Assembly (NCBI GenBank): GCA_036426205.1
Contig: CM071571.1
Location: forward strand, 112,475,219-112,539,218
Length of the DNA: 64,000 nucleotides
Source of the DNA: Ascaphus truei
Taxonomy: Eukaryota; Chordata; Amphibia; Anura; Ascaphidae
Direction: 5' to 3'
Position numbers and translations under genes: made by a program. Positions 41,361 to 52,308 of this stretch are shown piece after piece. Positions within the stretch are counted from its first letter, which is position 1. Every line of letters starts with the position of its first letter. The notes below the pieces were generated by a model. It ran no database searches. It was not told the DNA's origin and saw nothing but the letters and a program-made list of their open reading frames with translations.

Positions 41361-41629
41361 GATGCAGCTACCAGTATTAGATCACTTGCCTTGGAAAATC
41401 TGAGGCAATCTCCCATTAAACTGCAACATTTCTGTGAGATTTCTGCAGCCAGACTAATGGCCCATTCGAGTCAAACTGAATGAGACTGCAGGGACCCCTG
41501 TTGTGTTAATCCAATGGGCCATTAGTCTGGCAGCAGAATCTCACAGAAATGTTGAGGCATGTTGAGGCATTTACTGTGAGATGCCTTCGTTTTTACCCAG
41601 GCAAGTGATCAGATTCTGGTGGCTGCATC
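41361..41629. repeat. Palindromic MITE inserted in the L2-like tail
   Basis: The ends GATGCAGCTACCAG... and ...CTGGTGGCTGCATC are inverted. The inner arms mirror around about 41,473 (TGTGAGATTTCTGCAGCCAG / CTGGCAGCAGAATCTCACA). The core is shared with 3,756-3,942. It is about 269 bp long. Confidence 0.85.
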
Positions 41630-41690
41630 TGTATGTACATAGATGACACTATATAAATAAAGATATACATACATACATGCCAATATCTTT
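41630..41690 (+). mobile_element. End of the L2-like LINE tail
   Basis: GTACATAGATGACACTATATAAATAAAG then (ATAC)n-like ACATACATACATG, the usual short-repeat terminus of these LINEs. Confidence 0.7.
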
Positions 41691-42563
41691 CACTTGTGTT
41701 TCCGAGGCTGTGGAAATAGAGGGTCTCTTTCCCACATTTGGTGGTTTTCCCCTAGAGTAGCTCCCTTGTGCAACAAGTATTAAAACGGATTAAATATGAG
41801 GGGAAAAACTGGCCCTGAATCCATGATTAGCCTTACTGGGCAGGCCTACCCACATCACTCTTACAAATTAATGATACATATACTCCTACAGTAGCTACCA
41901 GATGCTGCATTGCTGTAAGCTGGAAAAAACAGACATGCCCAGAGCTATTACTGTAGTTATCAAATTCCGGGTCTGTCACATTCTAACATTGGAGAGGATC
42001 ACTACATTATTAAAAACACACAAATTCTCCTAGATATGGAACCCTGTCTGGAACAGGAAGGTGAAGTTGGTTTAAACCCAGAGTTAGCATTGTTTAAATG
42101 GGACTTGAGAAGTGCTGATGGGTGGACTAAGATTTAATAGTGAAAGAACTATACACCCAGAACAGATCCTGGGCAGCCCCAAAAGTGTAATGAGATAACT
42201 CACTGTCTACGGACCTCTCCTACCCTGCCCTCCCTCCACCCAGAATAAGATTCTCAATTGATACAGGCCACTTGAGCATCACTGTACCCTTCCTGGACAT
42301 TCAATGACTTTCCTATTGTGCTGGCAATAGTGACAACACGCCCCTTCCCCCACTTCCCCCACTCCCCCCCTTCTTTTTGTATTATTTGGATTTGGATTTT
42401 GGGATTAAAGTTACTACATATGGCAGGTATATATGAGTGTGTTAAAGATACCATAACATCTGTTAACATTACTAATTAATGTAATCCCGACCTGTTCCTG
42501 TTTTTTATTTGTACCCCATTTTAAATTATCAGTAAAAACATCTGTTGGAGAAAAAAAAGAAAA
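41691..42563 (+). pseudogene. L1-B, ORF2 C-terminus and 3' UTR
   Basis: After the L2-like tail the ORF2 C-terminal region resumes in a broken frame, with GSLSHIWWFSPRVAP (about 41,725-41,770), a zinc-knuckle-like end typical of L1 ORF2. It passes into a 3' UTR and closes AAAACATCTGTTGGAGAAAAA at about 42,535-42,560, an A-rich tail. Confidence 0.75.
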
Positions 42564-44215
42564 CAGTGCACAGGTATCTCCAAATTAGAAGCGGGAACTT
42601 GGCCTTGTGTTCTGGTTTTGGTTGTACTGTAAATAATTTTGGGCTTTTGGCATTAAAAAGTTTGGGTTTTGTTTTGGGTTTGGAATGTAACATTCTGATA
42701 TGTTCTCCCTTCACTCCATTTTTTTACTACAGTAATGTTGTTCTCTTAAGTGAAGCTAGCACATAACTACTGTACTGATTGAGAAACAAAAAGGGCTCTG
42801 GAAGCTTTCCCGTCTTTGGTGATGGTTATCATAATGTGAGTACAAAATAAAATGAGGATTTTTTTTGCACAGTGTTAAAGGAAGGACAAAGGTAGGATGT
42901 TTTAGAACAAACATACTGTAATCCACATTTTTGACTGAAACCTCTACATGGATCACTTGTATTTCAGATGTGTTTTGGTATCTAATTAGTTAAAGTCCAG
43001 GTTGAGCCAGCTGTAACAATAGTACACTACCAGCAAAGGTTTCAGAGATATTACAACAGATTCTATAGTTTGTGATCATACAATAGAACAATGTCCACTT
43101 TAGTTTTATACATACATGTCATATTAGACTCTGGGAAAGCAGACCTCAGTGAATTGACCATTTTCTTTTTACTTTATATGAAAAATAATTATATACAGGT
43201 TGGTAAACTACAGGCAACAGCTACAGCAGGAGCAGTAATCTGAGTAAGTATAAATAGGAAGTTTGAAGATGGCATGTCTGGAGTTGCTTTGTAACCAATC
43301 GCTGTAGTTTCCATAATAAATCAAGACAATATGCTGATTCAATTTATCTTGCAGACTGCATGGTTAGTAAATTAGACTTATGCTAGCTATTTCTCTTGGG
43401 TGAATTCGGCTAAGGTGTTTGGTTGTAGCCCTAGCAGACCTGTGCTCTGGCTGCAGGCCAGTGTACTGTAAGTGTATCTTGGAGAAGACCTAGGAGATTT
43501 TATCCATGTGGGAAACCTCTGATGAAGGACATTGTTCGTTTAAAAATTGTATGCAATCATAACTTAACTCCTGCCTCTGCAATTAACATCTTCTGTGCTT
43601 TAAATATTAGCAATACCAACAGCTATCATAGGTACACGACAGTATGTATATAAACTGTTAGATTACAATAACATAACATCATACCCTCCAACTGCACCCA
43701 TTTAGCAGATATTGTATATATTTTTGGCTCTTCTAAGACCAGCTGTCTGTACACAATAGAAATTTTTTGTGTGTGGTAAGCAGCACACTTTATGGAACTC
43801 CATAGGGATTGCTTGGAAGTACCTTGGAAGTACCTTGGTCTAGCACAAGTAGATGAACAACCCTGGTACCTATTATAATGTTGGAATGTCTGATAACATT
43901 TGTCTTCTGTGTCTGTCGTGTTAATTGACCTGTGAGGTGTAGATCCGGTGTGTGTGTGTGTATATGTGTATATGTAAATGTAAATCTATAACACTCAGAC
44001 AAACACATCTCCTATAAGGAGCAATAATAATAATAAAGACCTCCTATAGTATTCCTATTACCTGTATATGTATATAGCAGGGAAAGTAGTGCCTAGTGTC
44101 TCCCGTAGGTAAAGCACACAAAGCCAAGGCTGGCACATCAATATTCCCCCCCTACTTAAAGCAGCATTTCAAGCAATATCCTACATACATGTGTGTTTTT
44201 ATTTAATAAATCAGT
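42564..44215. other. No gene recognised; low-repeat AT-rich DNA
   Basis: About 1.65 kb with few recognised repeats. A (TG)n/(TA)n patch (about 43,948-43,985) and an internal duplication AGTACCTTGGAAGTACCTTGG near 43,820 are the only patterns seen. It could be unique intergenic or intronic sequence. Confidence 0.4.
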
Positions 44216-44620
44216 GCTGTACTATGAGAAAATACTTGAAGCATTTAAATTTAATGTTTCTAATGTAGGAAGCATTTCCAAAGTGACAACCCCTTCCCCT
44301 TCTGATAGACTCAGACTTCTGAAGAACTCTTCCAGGTCACTGCACAACTGAATCTTGTCCATAGGTTTGGTAGGGCAGAATGTGAGACCCCTTGATAATA
44401 CCGAGGACTCTGCTTGATTTGCTGTCTGAGATGTCTGAGATGTTAACAGTACAGTCCTCCTGTTGGTGATTGTCAATGTTTGTATTATTTGTGGTTGTGC
44501 TGGCTGCTGTAGAGAATCTAATTCTTAGTCTCAGTCTGTGGAGTTTCTTTTCCTTGTTGCTAATTAGGCCCTTCAGGAATTTTTCATGTAATGTTTGGAG
44601 TCCTCTTCATGTGTCTGTGT
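44216..44620 (-). pseudogene. Penelope-like element, N-terminal ORF fragment
   Basis: Minus-strand frame with KFLKGLISNKEKKLHRLRLR, then SSVLSRGLTFCPTKPMDKIQ and LCSDLEEFFRSLSL. The 'VLSRGLTFCPT ... DLEEFFRSL' block is the conserved region just upstream of RT in vertebrate Penelope/Neptune-type elements. No RT domain follows downstream on this strand before 44,216. Confidence 0.65.
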
Positions 44621-44639
44621 GTATTTATTGTGTGTCCAG

Positions 44640-45120
44640 GATGCTGTGTATTGTCGCCTTTATCTTTCTCCTGTTCTTGTAACATATGCTAATCAGATGG
44701 TTACACAATCTTTCAGAGGTCCTGGTGCACAGTTGTTGGGAGAATTTTGTTTTGTATGTGTTGTACACAAAGGTAATCTTAGAACACCAAAAGAGAGATG
44801 GTTGCATGAATACAAATGTATGCAACTGTTCGAGACACTTAGAGGTGGCTTAAACCGAGACCGAGGTTTCATGAGTCACTACTGACATAAGAGAACTCTT
44901 TTCCCATGAATGCTAAAGGCCATTTCTATACATACTGCACTATATGAATGCACACACAGCTGTCTCTTACAAATACAAATACACAATGTAATTCCACACT
45001 TATAGTATTGCAACACCCTCTTACATTTCTACACCTACCCACACCATTGGTATACACCCCTACTCCACACACACCTTTTGTAAAGCGCTGTATACACTGT
45101 GGCCACTTTATACATTAACA
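44640..45120 (+). pseudogene. Penelope-like element, C-terminal end (endonuclease tail) and 3' UTR
   Basis: The plus-strand frame ends NLRTPKERWLHEYKCMQLFE, TLRGGLNRDRGFMSHY and a stop at about 44,883. This resembles the extreme C-terminus of the GIY-YIG part of Penelope-like ORFs (a W-x-Y...GLN-D pattern). Repeat-like CACACC-rich 3' sequence follows. It is opposite in orientation to 44,216-44,620, so the two are separate insertions or an inverted, RT-less remnant. Confidence 0.55.
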
Positions 45121-45126
45121 TTCACA

Positions 45127-45375
45127 TATAGTTAGGTCCGGAAATTATTGGACACTGACACAATTTTCATAATTTTGGCTCTGTACGCCACCACAATGTA
45201 TTTGAAATGAAACAACCGAGATGCAATAGAAGTGCAGACTTTCAGCTTTAATTCAAGGGGTTGAACAAAAATATTGTATGAAATGTTTAGGAATTGCAAA
45301 TATTTTCATACACAGTCCCCTTATTTCAAGGGCTCAAATGTAATTGGACAAATTAACACAATCAACAATAAAATG
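45127..45375 (+). mobile_element. Tc1-like transposon end
   Basis: TTAGGTCCGGAAATTATTGG, TTTTGGCTCTGTACGCCACC, TTTAATTCAAGGGGTTGAAC and AATGTAATTGGACAAATTAA are characteristic of one widespread Tc1-like transposon terminal region. Only about 250 bp is present, with no transposase. Confidence 0.8.
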
Positions 45376-45394
45376 TTTATTTTTAGTACTTTGT

Positions 45395-45640
45395 CAAGAA
45401 TCCTGAGCTGAACCACATTAATTTCAGCCTCAAGGACCTTCTGCTTCCCAAGTTATATGCCCCGGTATGGGGTGCCAGTATTCCCGCAATGTTTAAATCT
45501 CCCGGTCTCGTGACAGATTTAAATGCACAGGAGATACCGGCACCCCATACTGGGGCCTTTAACTCGGGAAGCAAAGGGTCCCCTAGGCTGAAATGAATGC
45601 GGTTCAGTTCAAGAGACCCCCTGCTCCCATACACTACTAG
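45395..45640. repeat. Palindromic module P, copy 4
   Basis: CCCCGGTATGGGGTGCCAG is mirrored by CCGGCACCCCATACTGGGGC. The outer arms are CTGAGCTGAACCACATTAAT and ATTCATTTCAGCC-type. Confidence 0.8.
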
Positions 45641-45711
45641 TAAAAATCACAATAAAGCAGCTTCATTACCTTAGCGACTAGCTACTATGGTAATGATTTT
45701 TTTAATACTAG

Positions 45712-45975
45712 TGTGCGGGAGCAGTGAGTCTCCGGAGCTGAATCGCATTGTTTTTAGCCTCTGGGTCCCCCTGCTTCCTGAGTTACAGGCCCCGGTATGG
45801 GGTGACGTTATCTCCTGCAGTATTTAAATCCCCCAGTCCCTTGATGTGGAGGATTTAAAAATGTCCTGGGGATACCGGCACCCCATATCGGGCCTGTAAC
45901 TAGGGAAGAAGGGGGTCCTCGAGGCTGAAATCAATATGGTTCAGCTCAGGAGACACCGTGCTCCCATACAAAAGT
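45712..45975. repeat. Palindromic module P, copy 5
   Basis: GGAGCAGTGAGTCTCCGGAG, then GCCCCGGTATGGGGTG, mirrored by GATACCGGCACCCCATATC and AGGGGGTCCTCG. Copies 4 and 5 are separated by GCGACTAGCTACTATGG (degenerate form of the GCGGATAGCCGCTAAGG spacer). Confidence 0.8.
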
Positions 45976-46690
45976 ATTACAATTAATATTTAAACTGCAT
46001 GATCGCCTGTAAGAGCTGTGCATGGAGACACAGCGTCTCTGTGCAGCTCTTCCAGGCTGCAGTTTAAACAAACACTTAGGGGCCTATTGTATGTTAGTAG
46101 CCTTCATTTAAAAAAAGTGCCCAGCCGTTAAATTCGCTAGTTTTGTCTTTAATTCCATTGGCTGTAATGCCGTATGATATAGCCATGTGGTATTAAGGAT
46201 GTGACATACCTCCCTTGGAGATGATGTCACATCCTTAAAAAAAAAAATGAGACGTGCACATGATACAGCGTCTAATCGGTTTGGAGCTGTATCATCTGAA
46301 GTAATGTCATAGGCCCTATTTAAGGCCTGTATGTCTCATTTTAGCAGAAGTCGACATGGCAACATCCGTTTGGATTTACCATGGGGAAATTTGGATTGAC
46401 AGATGAAGATAAAAGATAGAAAAAAGAATAATGACAGATGAAGATAGAAGAAGGTAAAAAAAGATTAAAGAAAGAAGATTTTTGTTACCTGTTCCTGGTC
46501 TTCAAGGTGGATTGCGTTGGATTGCCAGTAATGACGTCTATGTTTGAGAGCTTGCAGATTCGCCGGGTTTCGGAGGGTGAAGTTTTCTAAAGGTAAGAGA
46601 AATATTGAATGTATGTAATTGTTTTTTTCAGGTTTTTTTATTGTATTTATTTATTTTTTATGTATTTGCTTGCCCATACACTGAAACTGT
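45976..46690. repeat. TIR-element-like block with hairpins
   Basis: The TGATCGCCTGTAAGAGCTGT...CAGCTCTTCCAGGCTGCAG hairpin region matches the right arm of the large TIR element (36,610-36,670). GGGGCCTATTGTATGTTAG at 46,079 could be a degraded end. TTAAGGATGTGACAT and ATGTCACATCCTTAA (about 46,195-46,238) form a further hairpin. No coding motif. Confidence 0.55.
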
Positions 46691-47239
46691 ATTAAACTGT
46701 GCCGCTTTAGGGTACAGATAAAAACAATGACAGCCAATGCATTTTTTGGCAAATGCATGCTTTCTATTGATTGTTATTTTTTCAATTTCTGTTTATTGTT
46801 TGGATTCAATTGTTGTGACTTTGGGTGGCTTGTTTTTAGTACATTTTAGGATTGGTTAGAATTTTAAATGTATTATGTGTTTTGTTTGCTACTGGTTTTA
46901 ACTAATTAATTAATTGATTTTATTGACTACTGGTTTTATTTTTTTAATTGATTGGTTAGCTACTGGTTTAAATGTATTAATTTTTGTGTTGCCTTGTGGT
47001 TTAAATTAATTAATTGTTTTGTTGGCTAGTGGTTTTATTTCTTTAATTTATTGGTTGGTTTGTTCTTTTATTTCTTGAATTGTGGTGTCTAGGTGCTTGT
47101 GTATTTATTTTATTATTATGTATTTTTATTATATGTATTTTTATTATATGTATTATGTATTTTTGACCTAAATGATTTTTTATTAGGTTTACCATTGACT
47201 GCTATAGTGGCTTATCCTGCCCATATTATATTGGTATGA
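46691..47239. repeat. Module B, copy 2 (T-rich)
   Basis: CAATGCATTTTTTGGCAAATGC at about 46,735 as in module B copy 1, then about 400 bp of T-rich direct repeats such as CTACTGGTTTTA and TTAATTAATTG. It ends TTTTTATTAGGTTTACCATTGAC, parallel to copy 1. Confidence 0.6.
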
Positions 47240-47720
47240 TATACCACTGTGCCTATCAATGGGTACAGGGTGGGTATAGTGGACTCGGGGTGGGTGGTTA
47301 GGCCGCCCGGGTGGGTAGCGGGGGAGGGTTGGTTAACCCCTAATTACTATAGTGGTTATTAAGCGCTATGGTGATTAAGGGGTTAGGGGCCATTAGATTG
47401 TATTTTTCTTGTATTCTTGCTGGCATCGGAGTACATGGACCTGGAGTTACTTTATTTATGGTGGCTGGCTAATGTTTGAATTTATAATGGGTAAATGCAC
47501 TATTATCCATATGTAGATAATAGTAATTTTGCCCATTACTGTACTGTGTGTGTGTGGGGGGGGAAGGAGGTTGTTGGGTGTAGAGGAGGTAGGTAGCCGG
47601 GTTGCTGCGTGTTTTTTTGTTTATTGTGAGTAGATGGATTGGGTGAAGCGGGCCTAAGGATGGATGTTTAGGCCTACAGGGTGGTAGTGGTAATGAAGTG
47701 CTTAACTCCACCAGCAACCC
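47240..47720 (+). repeat. Module A, copy 5
   Basis: GGGTGGTTAGGCCGCCCGGG, GGTGATTAAGGGGTTAGGGG, CACTATTATCCATATG and TAGTAATTTTGCCCATTACTG occur in the order of module A copy 4, but with a lower match. Confidence 0.65.
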
Positions 47721-47812
47721 CCCTGCAAGGCCTAAACACCCTCAAAGGGCCAAATACCACCTTCACCCACCCCCGCAAACAGTGGGTGGCGCAGTGATTG
47801 TGAATATATATA

Positions 47813-48960
47813 TGTAGCCGGGACCCCCTTTGCCCGGCATTTGTTGTTGTGGGGTGGGAGAGTGCCGCAGTAGGGAACGCTCCGATATCGGAGGTTCCGC
47901 GATAGAGGGAGCTGCCATGTTGAAGGAGGTTGCGCATGCGCGGGCATAATGGCAAAGCCCATGAAGGAGGAGAGCTCTGATAGGAGGGAGGCCAGGGAAC
48001 TACGGGTCCCAGCAGCCCCACGGACCCTCGTGATGCGAAAGGACCAATGAGATGCTAGGATGGGAGGAAAATGGTTGGTGGGGTGCGCACGTGAGTCAGA
48101 GCGAGCGCTAGGAGGAAGGAGATGGAGCTCCGGTATAGGGAGGCATTCCAACCTTACCTAGGCCTCATACCACAGGCCCAGTTAGACCCTGAGCCCCAGT
48201 AGTGTGAAGCTGAGCTAGGGACCGGCCATAGATAGGTACCGGTTCCCTTAGTGTGAGTGTGATCGCTACCAGGACATTTCCAAGTCAGCGGGAGGTCTGG
48301 GCTCAGACCCCACTGCCGTGTTGCTGCACGTCTGGGTGGGATCGCCCCGGACACTTACGGGCGACGTCATCTAGGCCCATGCCGATCCTTTGTGAAGACT
48401 GTTGCAGGACCGGGTACTGGAGTGCCCGGCAGGTAAACTACAAGTGCACCAACGGTATCACCATTTATTCAGGACACAGTGGCTGCGCATTCCACACATA
48501 TAGATTCACTGTCTCACTTGAGGGGGGGGTGGGGCTTATTGGACACTGGTACTGGACACGGGGTGGGATCACCCGGTGAAGGAGGGTAGTGAGCGTCCTG
48601 CGAGACGCAGAGTATAGTGTCTGCCTCAAAGAGGGACACCGGTTGATGATAAAGAAGGAGTAATGTTATGCCATATTATTCATGCTAAGTAAAGTTAACT
48701 GATTGGTTATTGCTGTGTGTGTGTGTTGATGTACATAAGGTCCTGCGAAGAACCACTTCCCCTCTGGCGGAAGCTATCGCAGGTGGAGGCGCTGCAACAA
48801 GTATCAAGTATTGAGCGTGCCCCAGGCTCTCCATGGCATAGGCTTAGGCCCTGTGAGCCTACAGGTTATACAGCATACAGTAGTGGTCTGTGTTCACTAG
48901 AAACCAGGGCTACATTTGGAGGTGCTGCTGAGAGCTTAGACCTGGGATGCCCCATGGAAA
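47813..48960 (+). mobile_element. gypsy-2 5' LTR and leader
   Basis: Starts TGTAGCCGGGACCCCC. The first 209 bp match the 3' LTR copy, including TCCGATATCGGAGGTTCCGCG. The 3' border of the LTR and the primer binding site could not be placed, because the 3' LTR is truncated and no perfect tRNA-complementary TGG string stands out. Confidence 0.7.
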
Positions 48961-48977
48961 AAAAAAATACCGCCACC

Positions 48978-49985
48978 ATGGCCCTTCCCTCGCGTCAGAA
49001 AGTACGCGACTGGGCGCGGCAAATGCGAACGCCCGCCCACCGCGCCGTGGCTATGACCCAAGTACCCATGGCCCTACCTCTAGAGACATTGCAAACGGCC
49101 CTACGACAACTACCGGGTTTTTACAAAACCCGGCTTGTAGATGTCCTCATCGACCAAGATGCTAAGTGGAACACCTTGCTAGTAGATTGCAGGCGAGATC
49201 TAATAGTCCTCGAACCTGCAGTTCCTCAATATCTGCCGCTTCCCAACTCTCCACCCGGTGGCAGCCCCTTTGTCTATCCACTCCGGGACCCCCCTGTGGG
49301 GGAACTGGGTGACGACGACCCTACGCTCCACTTTGCTCACTACCCCGCGAGCGAAGCGGGCAGCTGTCGGTCGGAATCTAGCTATCCCGGGTCTAGCGTA
49401 TCTGAAGAAGCGGGGGTGCGTAGTGACATGCTGCAAAAACTAAATGATAAGATAGACCGGTTAACCACCCCAGCGAGTTTACCTCCGTTAGTAGAAGCAC
49501 TCACCCTGGCCACGCATTCCCAAAGCTACAGGAAATTGAAGGCCTTCTCTGGGACTCTACCTGTACCCACGGGGGAAGATGGGATAGACCCCTGGAAGGA
49601 GCACACGCGGGGTGTAATGGAAGAATGGTCCTGTACAGACGTCGTGAAAGACAACGGCTCATGGAGTGTCTGAGACCCCCGGCGTCCACCCTGATCAGCA
49701 TTCACCGAGAACAATATCCCGACCTGACCTCTCGGATGATGATCGAGTTCCTCGTCGAGGCCTATAGCGCGACCGAGGATGATGGGGCCTTGTGGGCCAA
49801 ATACTATGCCATCAACCAAAAAGATGGAGAAGATTTGTCCGCCTACATCCACCGGGTGCAAATTTCATTAGGGCCCCTGCTGCACCACAAGTGCGGGAAG
49901 AAGGGACATATCTCCTACGATTGCCGGATGGGGGAGTCCCGTTCCCAGAGCTCGTCACCCAAGAAGTTCTCGCCCCATGCCCCAT
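48978..49985 (+). pseudogene. gypsy-2 Gag (PNMA-like capsid), frameshifted
   Basis: The start at 48,978 sits in a strong Kozak context (CCGCCACCATGG), preferred over the in-frame ATG at 48,717. The first segment (MALPSRQKVRDWARQ ...) runs to a stop at 49,671. The capsid homology continues in another frame from about 49,640, so one indel near 49,640 breaks it. The capsid region VMEEWSCTDVVK / RQRLMECLRPPAS / YYAINQKDGEDLSAYIHRVQ resembles the Gag fold kept in vertebrate PNMA genes. A zinc-knuckle remnant HHKCGKKGHISYDC has His where the first Cys should be. The reading frame is then lost into LINE sequence. Confidence 0.8.
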
Positions 49986-50733
49986 TTAAAAACTTTAACC
50001 CACAACAGTTTCTGGATGACCTTACCAACTGCCCATGGCACAGAATCGATTTAATTCCCGACCCTGATTCTGCACTCGACTATTTCCAATCCGAGTTCTT
50101 AAAACTTTGCGATACCCATGCTCCACTATGCAAAATAAGGGGACAGGGGGCCCACTTTCCATGGGTTACACCTGACCTTATAACACTCTACCAGTTCAGG
50201 GATACCTTGTGGAAAAACAACAAAGTAACTGGCACTACCAAGGATCTCAATCACTACAGATGCATGCGGAACATGTGCACAAGGCAAACAAGGCATGCAA
50301 AAGCACAATATTACTCTGAAAATCTCCACCAAAATACAACAAACCCAGCTAACTTCTGGAAAGTTATCAACAATATATTCCAGCCTCCTAACCATCAACA
50401 ACCAAGTAATATCACTAAGGGGGATATTACTCTGACAAACTCCACTGACATTGCAAATGCATTCAATGATTACTTTGTGGGGTGTGCCACTAACTTATTA
50501 GCGAAACGCAGCCCAAACCACAAACCTGAATCTCATCCTGGGAGTACCCCTATAGTCCCACCCCCTCCCTACACTGCCCACAATTTTCAATTTGGCCCAG
50601 TATCTGAAGACGAGATTATACAAGTGCTCCTCAAACTAAAACTAAGCAGCCAATGTGGACCTGACTTACTACAATCTAGGTTCCTACGACTTGGTGCCCC
50701 AGCCATTGCCAAACCAATTGCGTCCATGCGGGG
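49985..50733 (+). pseudogene. L2-like LINE 'L2-B', 5'-truncated endonuclease end and RT start
   Basis: The frame reads FNPQQFLDDLTNCPWHRIDL and DTHAPLCKIRGQGAHFPWVT, then TDIANAFNDYFVGCATNLLA and VSEDEIIQVLLKLKLSSQCG ahead of the first RT motif. This order (post-endonuclease linker with Rd/W motifs, then DYF, then the RT start 'K-S..GPD') is typical of L2/CR1-type ORF2. It stops at PAIAKPIAS, where an L1-like element is inserted. The rest of the same LINE resumes at about 54,785. Confidence 0.85.
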
Positions 50734-50734
50734 C

Positions 50735-51195
50735 GCACACCTCCTTCTCCAAAGCCACCCACCGCCTGAGCTCCTGGTCCCCATGCCATTTTGAGATTTG
50801 GCACAATTGCGCCGCCTTATAGTAGGATATAATGTTCGGGACAGCTAGACCGCCCGCCTCCTTAGGTTTCTGCATCATTTTGGCTCTAATCCGTGTTTTT
50901 TTACCGTTCCAAATAAACTTCGAGATTGATTTTTGAAGCCCTGCAATGTCCGCGCGTACCACGGTATCGGGAGAGTTTGGAACAGGTATAGAATCCGGGG
51001 AAGGATGTTCATCTTGACTCTACAAATCCTACCCATCCAAGAGATACCATATGCCGCCCAGTCTTGAACTGTGCATAAAACTTCTCAAACTCTCTCACTA
51101 TAACTTTGGGGTTAGAGGAGACTCGCCCCTCTGCTGTCCTGATGGAATGTATATTAAAATTTGGCTTCCTATTGCGGAGTCTGGTGGCTAGCATC
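50735..51195 (-). pseudogene. L1-C RT region with internal deletion
   Basis: On the minus strand the pre-RT linker VIVREFEKFYAQ (about 51,080) is followed at once by a post-catalytic block (QDWAAYGISWMGRICRV, about 51,065-51,015). Next come SKFIWNGKKTRIRAKM (about 50,920-50,870) and VPNIISYYKAAQL. All catalytic RT motifs, including the F/YADD box, are absent, so a deletion of the palm is inferred. Sequence ends at 50,735 within ORF2. Confidence 0.8.
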
Positions 51196-51241
51196 GTGTC
51201 CGGCTTATTAGCCTTCTCAAAGAACTTCCTCTGTGTCCAAC

Positions 51242-52308
51242 TCAGGTCCTTCTCAGCCCTGGAGGTGAGGAGGAGGTTAAGTCAATCCTGACATCCTTCA
51301 ACTCTTGGAATGTGTCCTCTTTACCTGAACGGCTATGTAGTGTAGAGAGCTCGTGCAACCTCTGGTAAAGCTGAGTCAATTTGGCCTCCCTTTGCTTTTT
51401 CCTACCGGCTGCAATACCTATCAGCACTCCTCTCATCGTGGCCTTGTGAGCCTCCCACAGCGTAATGTGGGATTCCACACTGCCTAGGTTAGCCTGAAAG
51501 TATCTTGAGATTTCCTCTTTAACTTGCTTCCCAATATCTGGTATTTTAATCAGTGATTCATTTATCTTCCAATTTGCTCCTGTCCTAACAGACCCAATTT
51601 GCGTGCATCGTAGCTCCACCGATGCATGATCCGACCATGTAATGTCATGTATGTTGGTGTCGGAAATCTGTGGGACCATTCTGCTAGAGACAAAGATGTG
51701 GTCAATCCTACTGTAACTGTCGTGGGGATGAGAATAGAAAGTGTAACCCCGGTCTCCCTGGTGTTGTTCTCTCCATATATCTATGAGACCCATTTGCCTC
51801 AGGCCTTTCAACAAGGGGCCGTTCCCTTCCCTTCTTGGGGTCTGCTGGCATGTGGAGCGATCCACCCTAGGGTCCATTACTTTATTTAAGTCTCCAGCTA
51901 AGATTACCTGTCCGTCCGCCCAACGCTGGAGCGTCTGAAAAAATGTGTCAAAGAACTGGGGTTCTCCCTTGCTGGGTGTGTATACCGAAGCCAGTGTCAT
52001 TTTACTTTGCTTGAGGAGGCCTACTAAAATAAGAAATCTCCCCTTTGGATCTCTCTTCACCTTCTCGACTTGAAAGGGGGATTTGTTATGGAATAATATG
52101 GCTACCCCTTTTTTTTCCCCCCTGCCGAGGATAGGTATATTTGTCTAAAGTGCTTGTCTAGAAATGTTGGGCTGTTACGGGAGCTGAATTGGGTCTCTTG
52201 TAGGAAGACCACGTCTGCCTTCCTGCATTTAAACTCCGAAAAGGCAACTTTCCTCTTGTTTGGGCTATTGAACCCCTTGACATTCTGGGATAAAAAAGTT
52301 ACTGCCAT
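51242..52308 (-). pseudogene. L1-C APE-type endonuclease
   Basis: The N-terminal part at 52,308-52,102 carries FLSQNVKGFNSPNKRK and VVFLQETQF (catalytic Glu). A frame break lies in the T-run near 52,110. The C-terminal part at 52,060-51,242 has VILAGDLNKVMDP, YSRIDHIFVS and ITWSDHASV, the expected GDLN / RIDHI / SDH series. Key residues Glu, Asp and His are visible, so the domain was functional before the frameshift. It lies between ORF1 and RT, as in the L1 and Tx1 groups. Confidence 0.88.
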
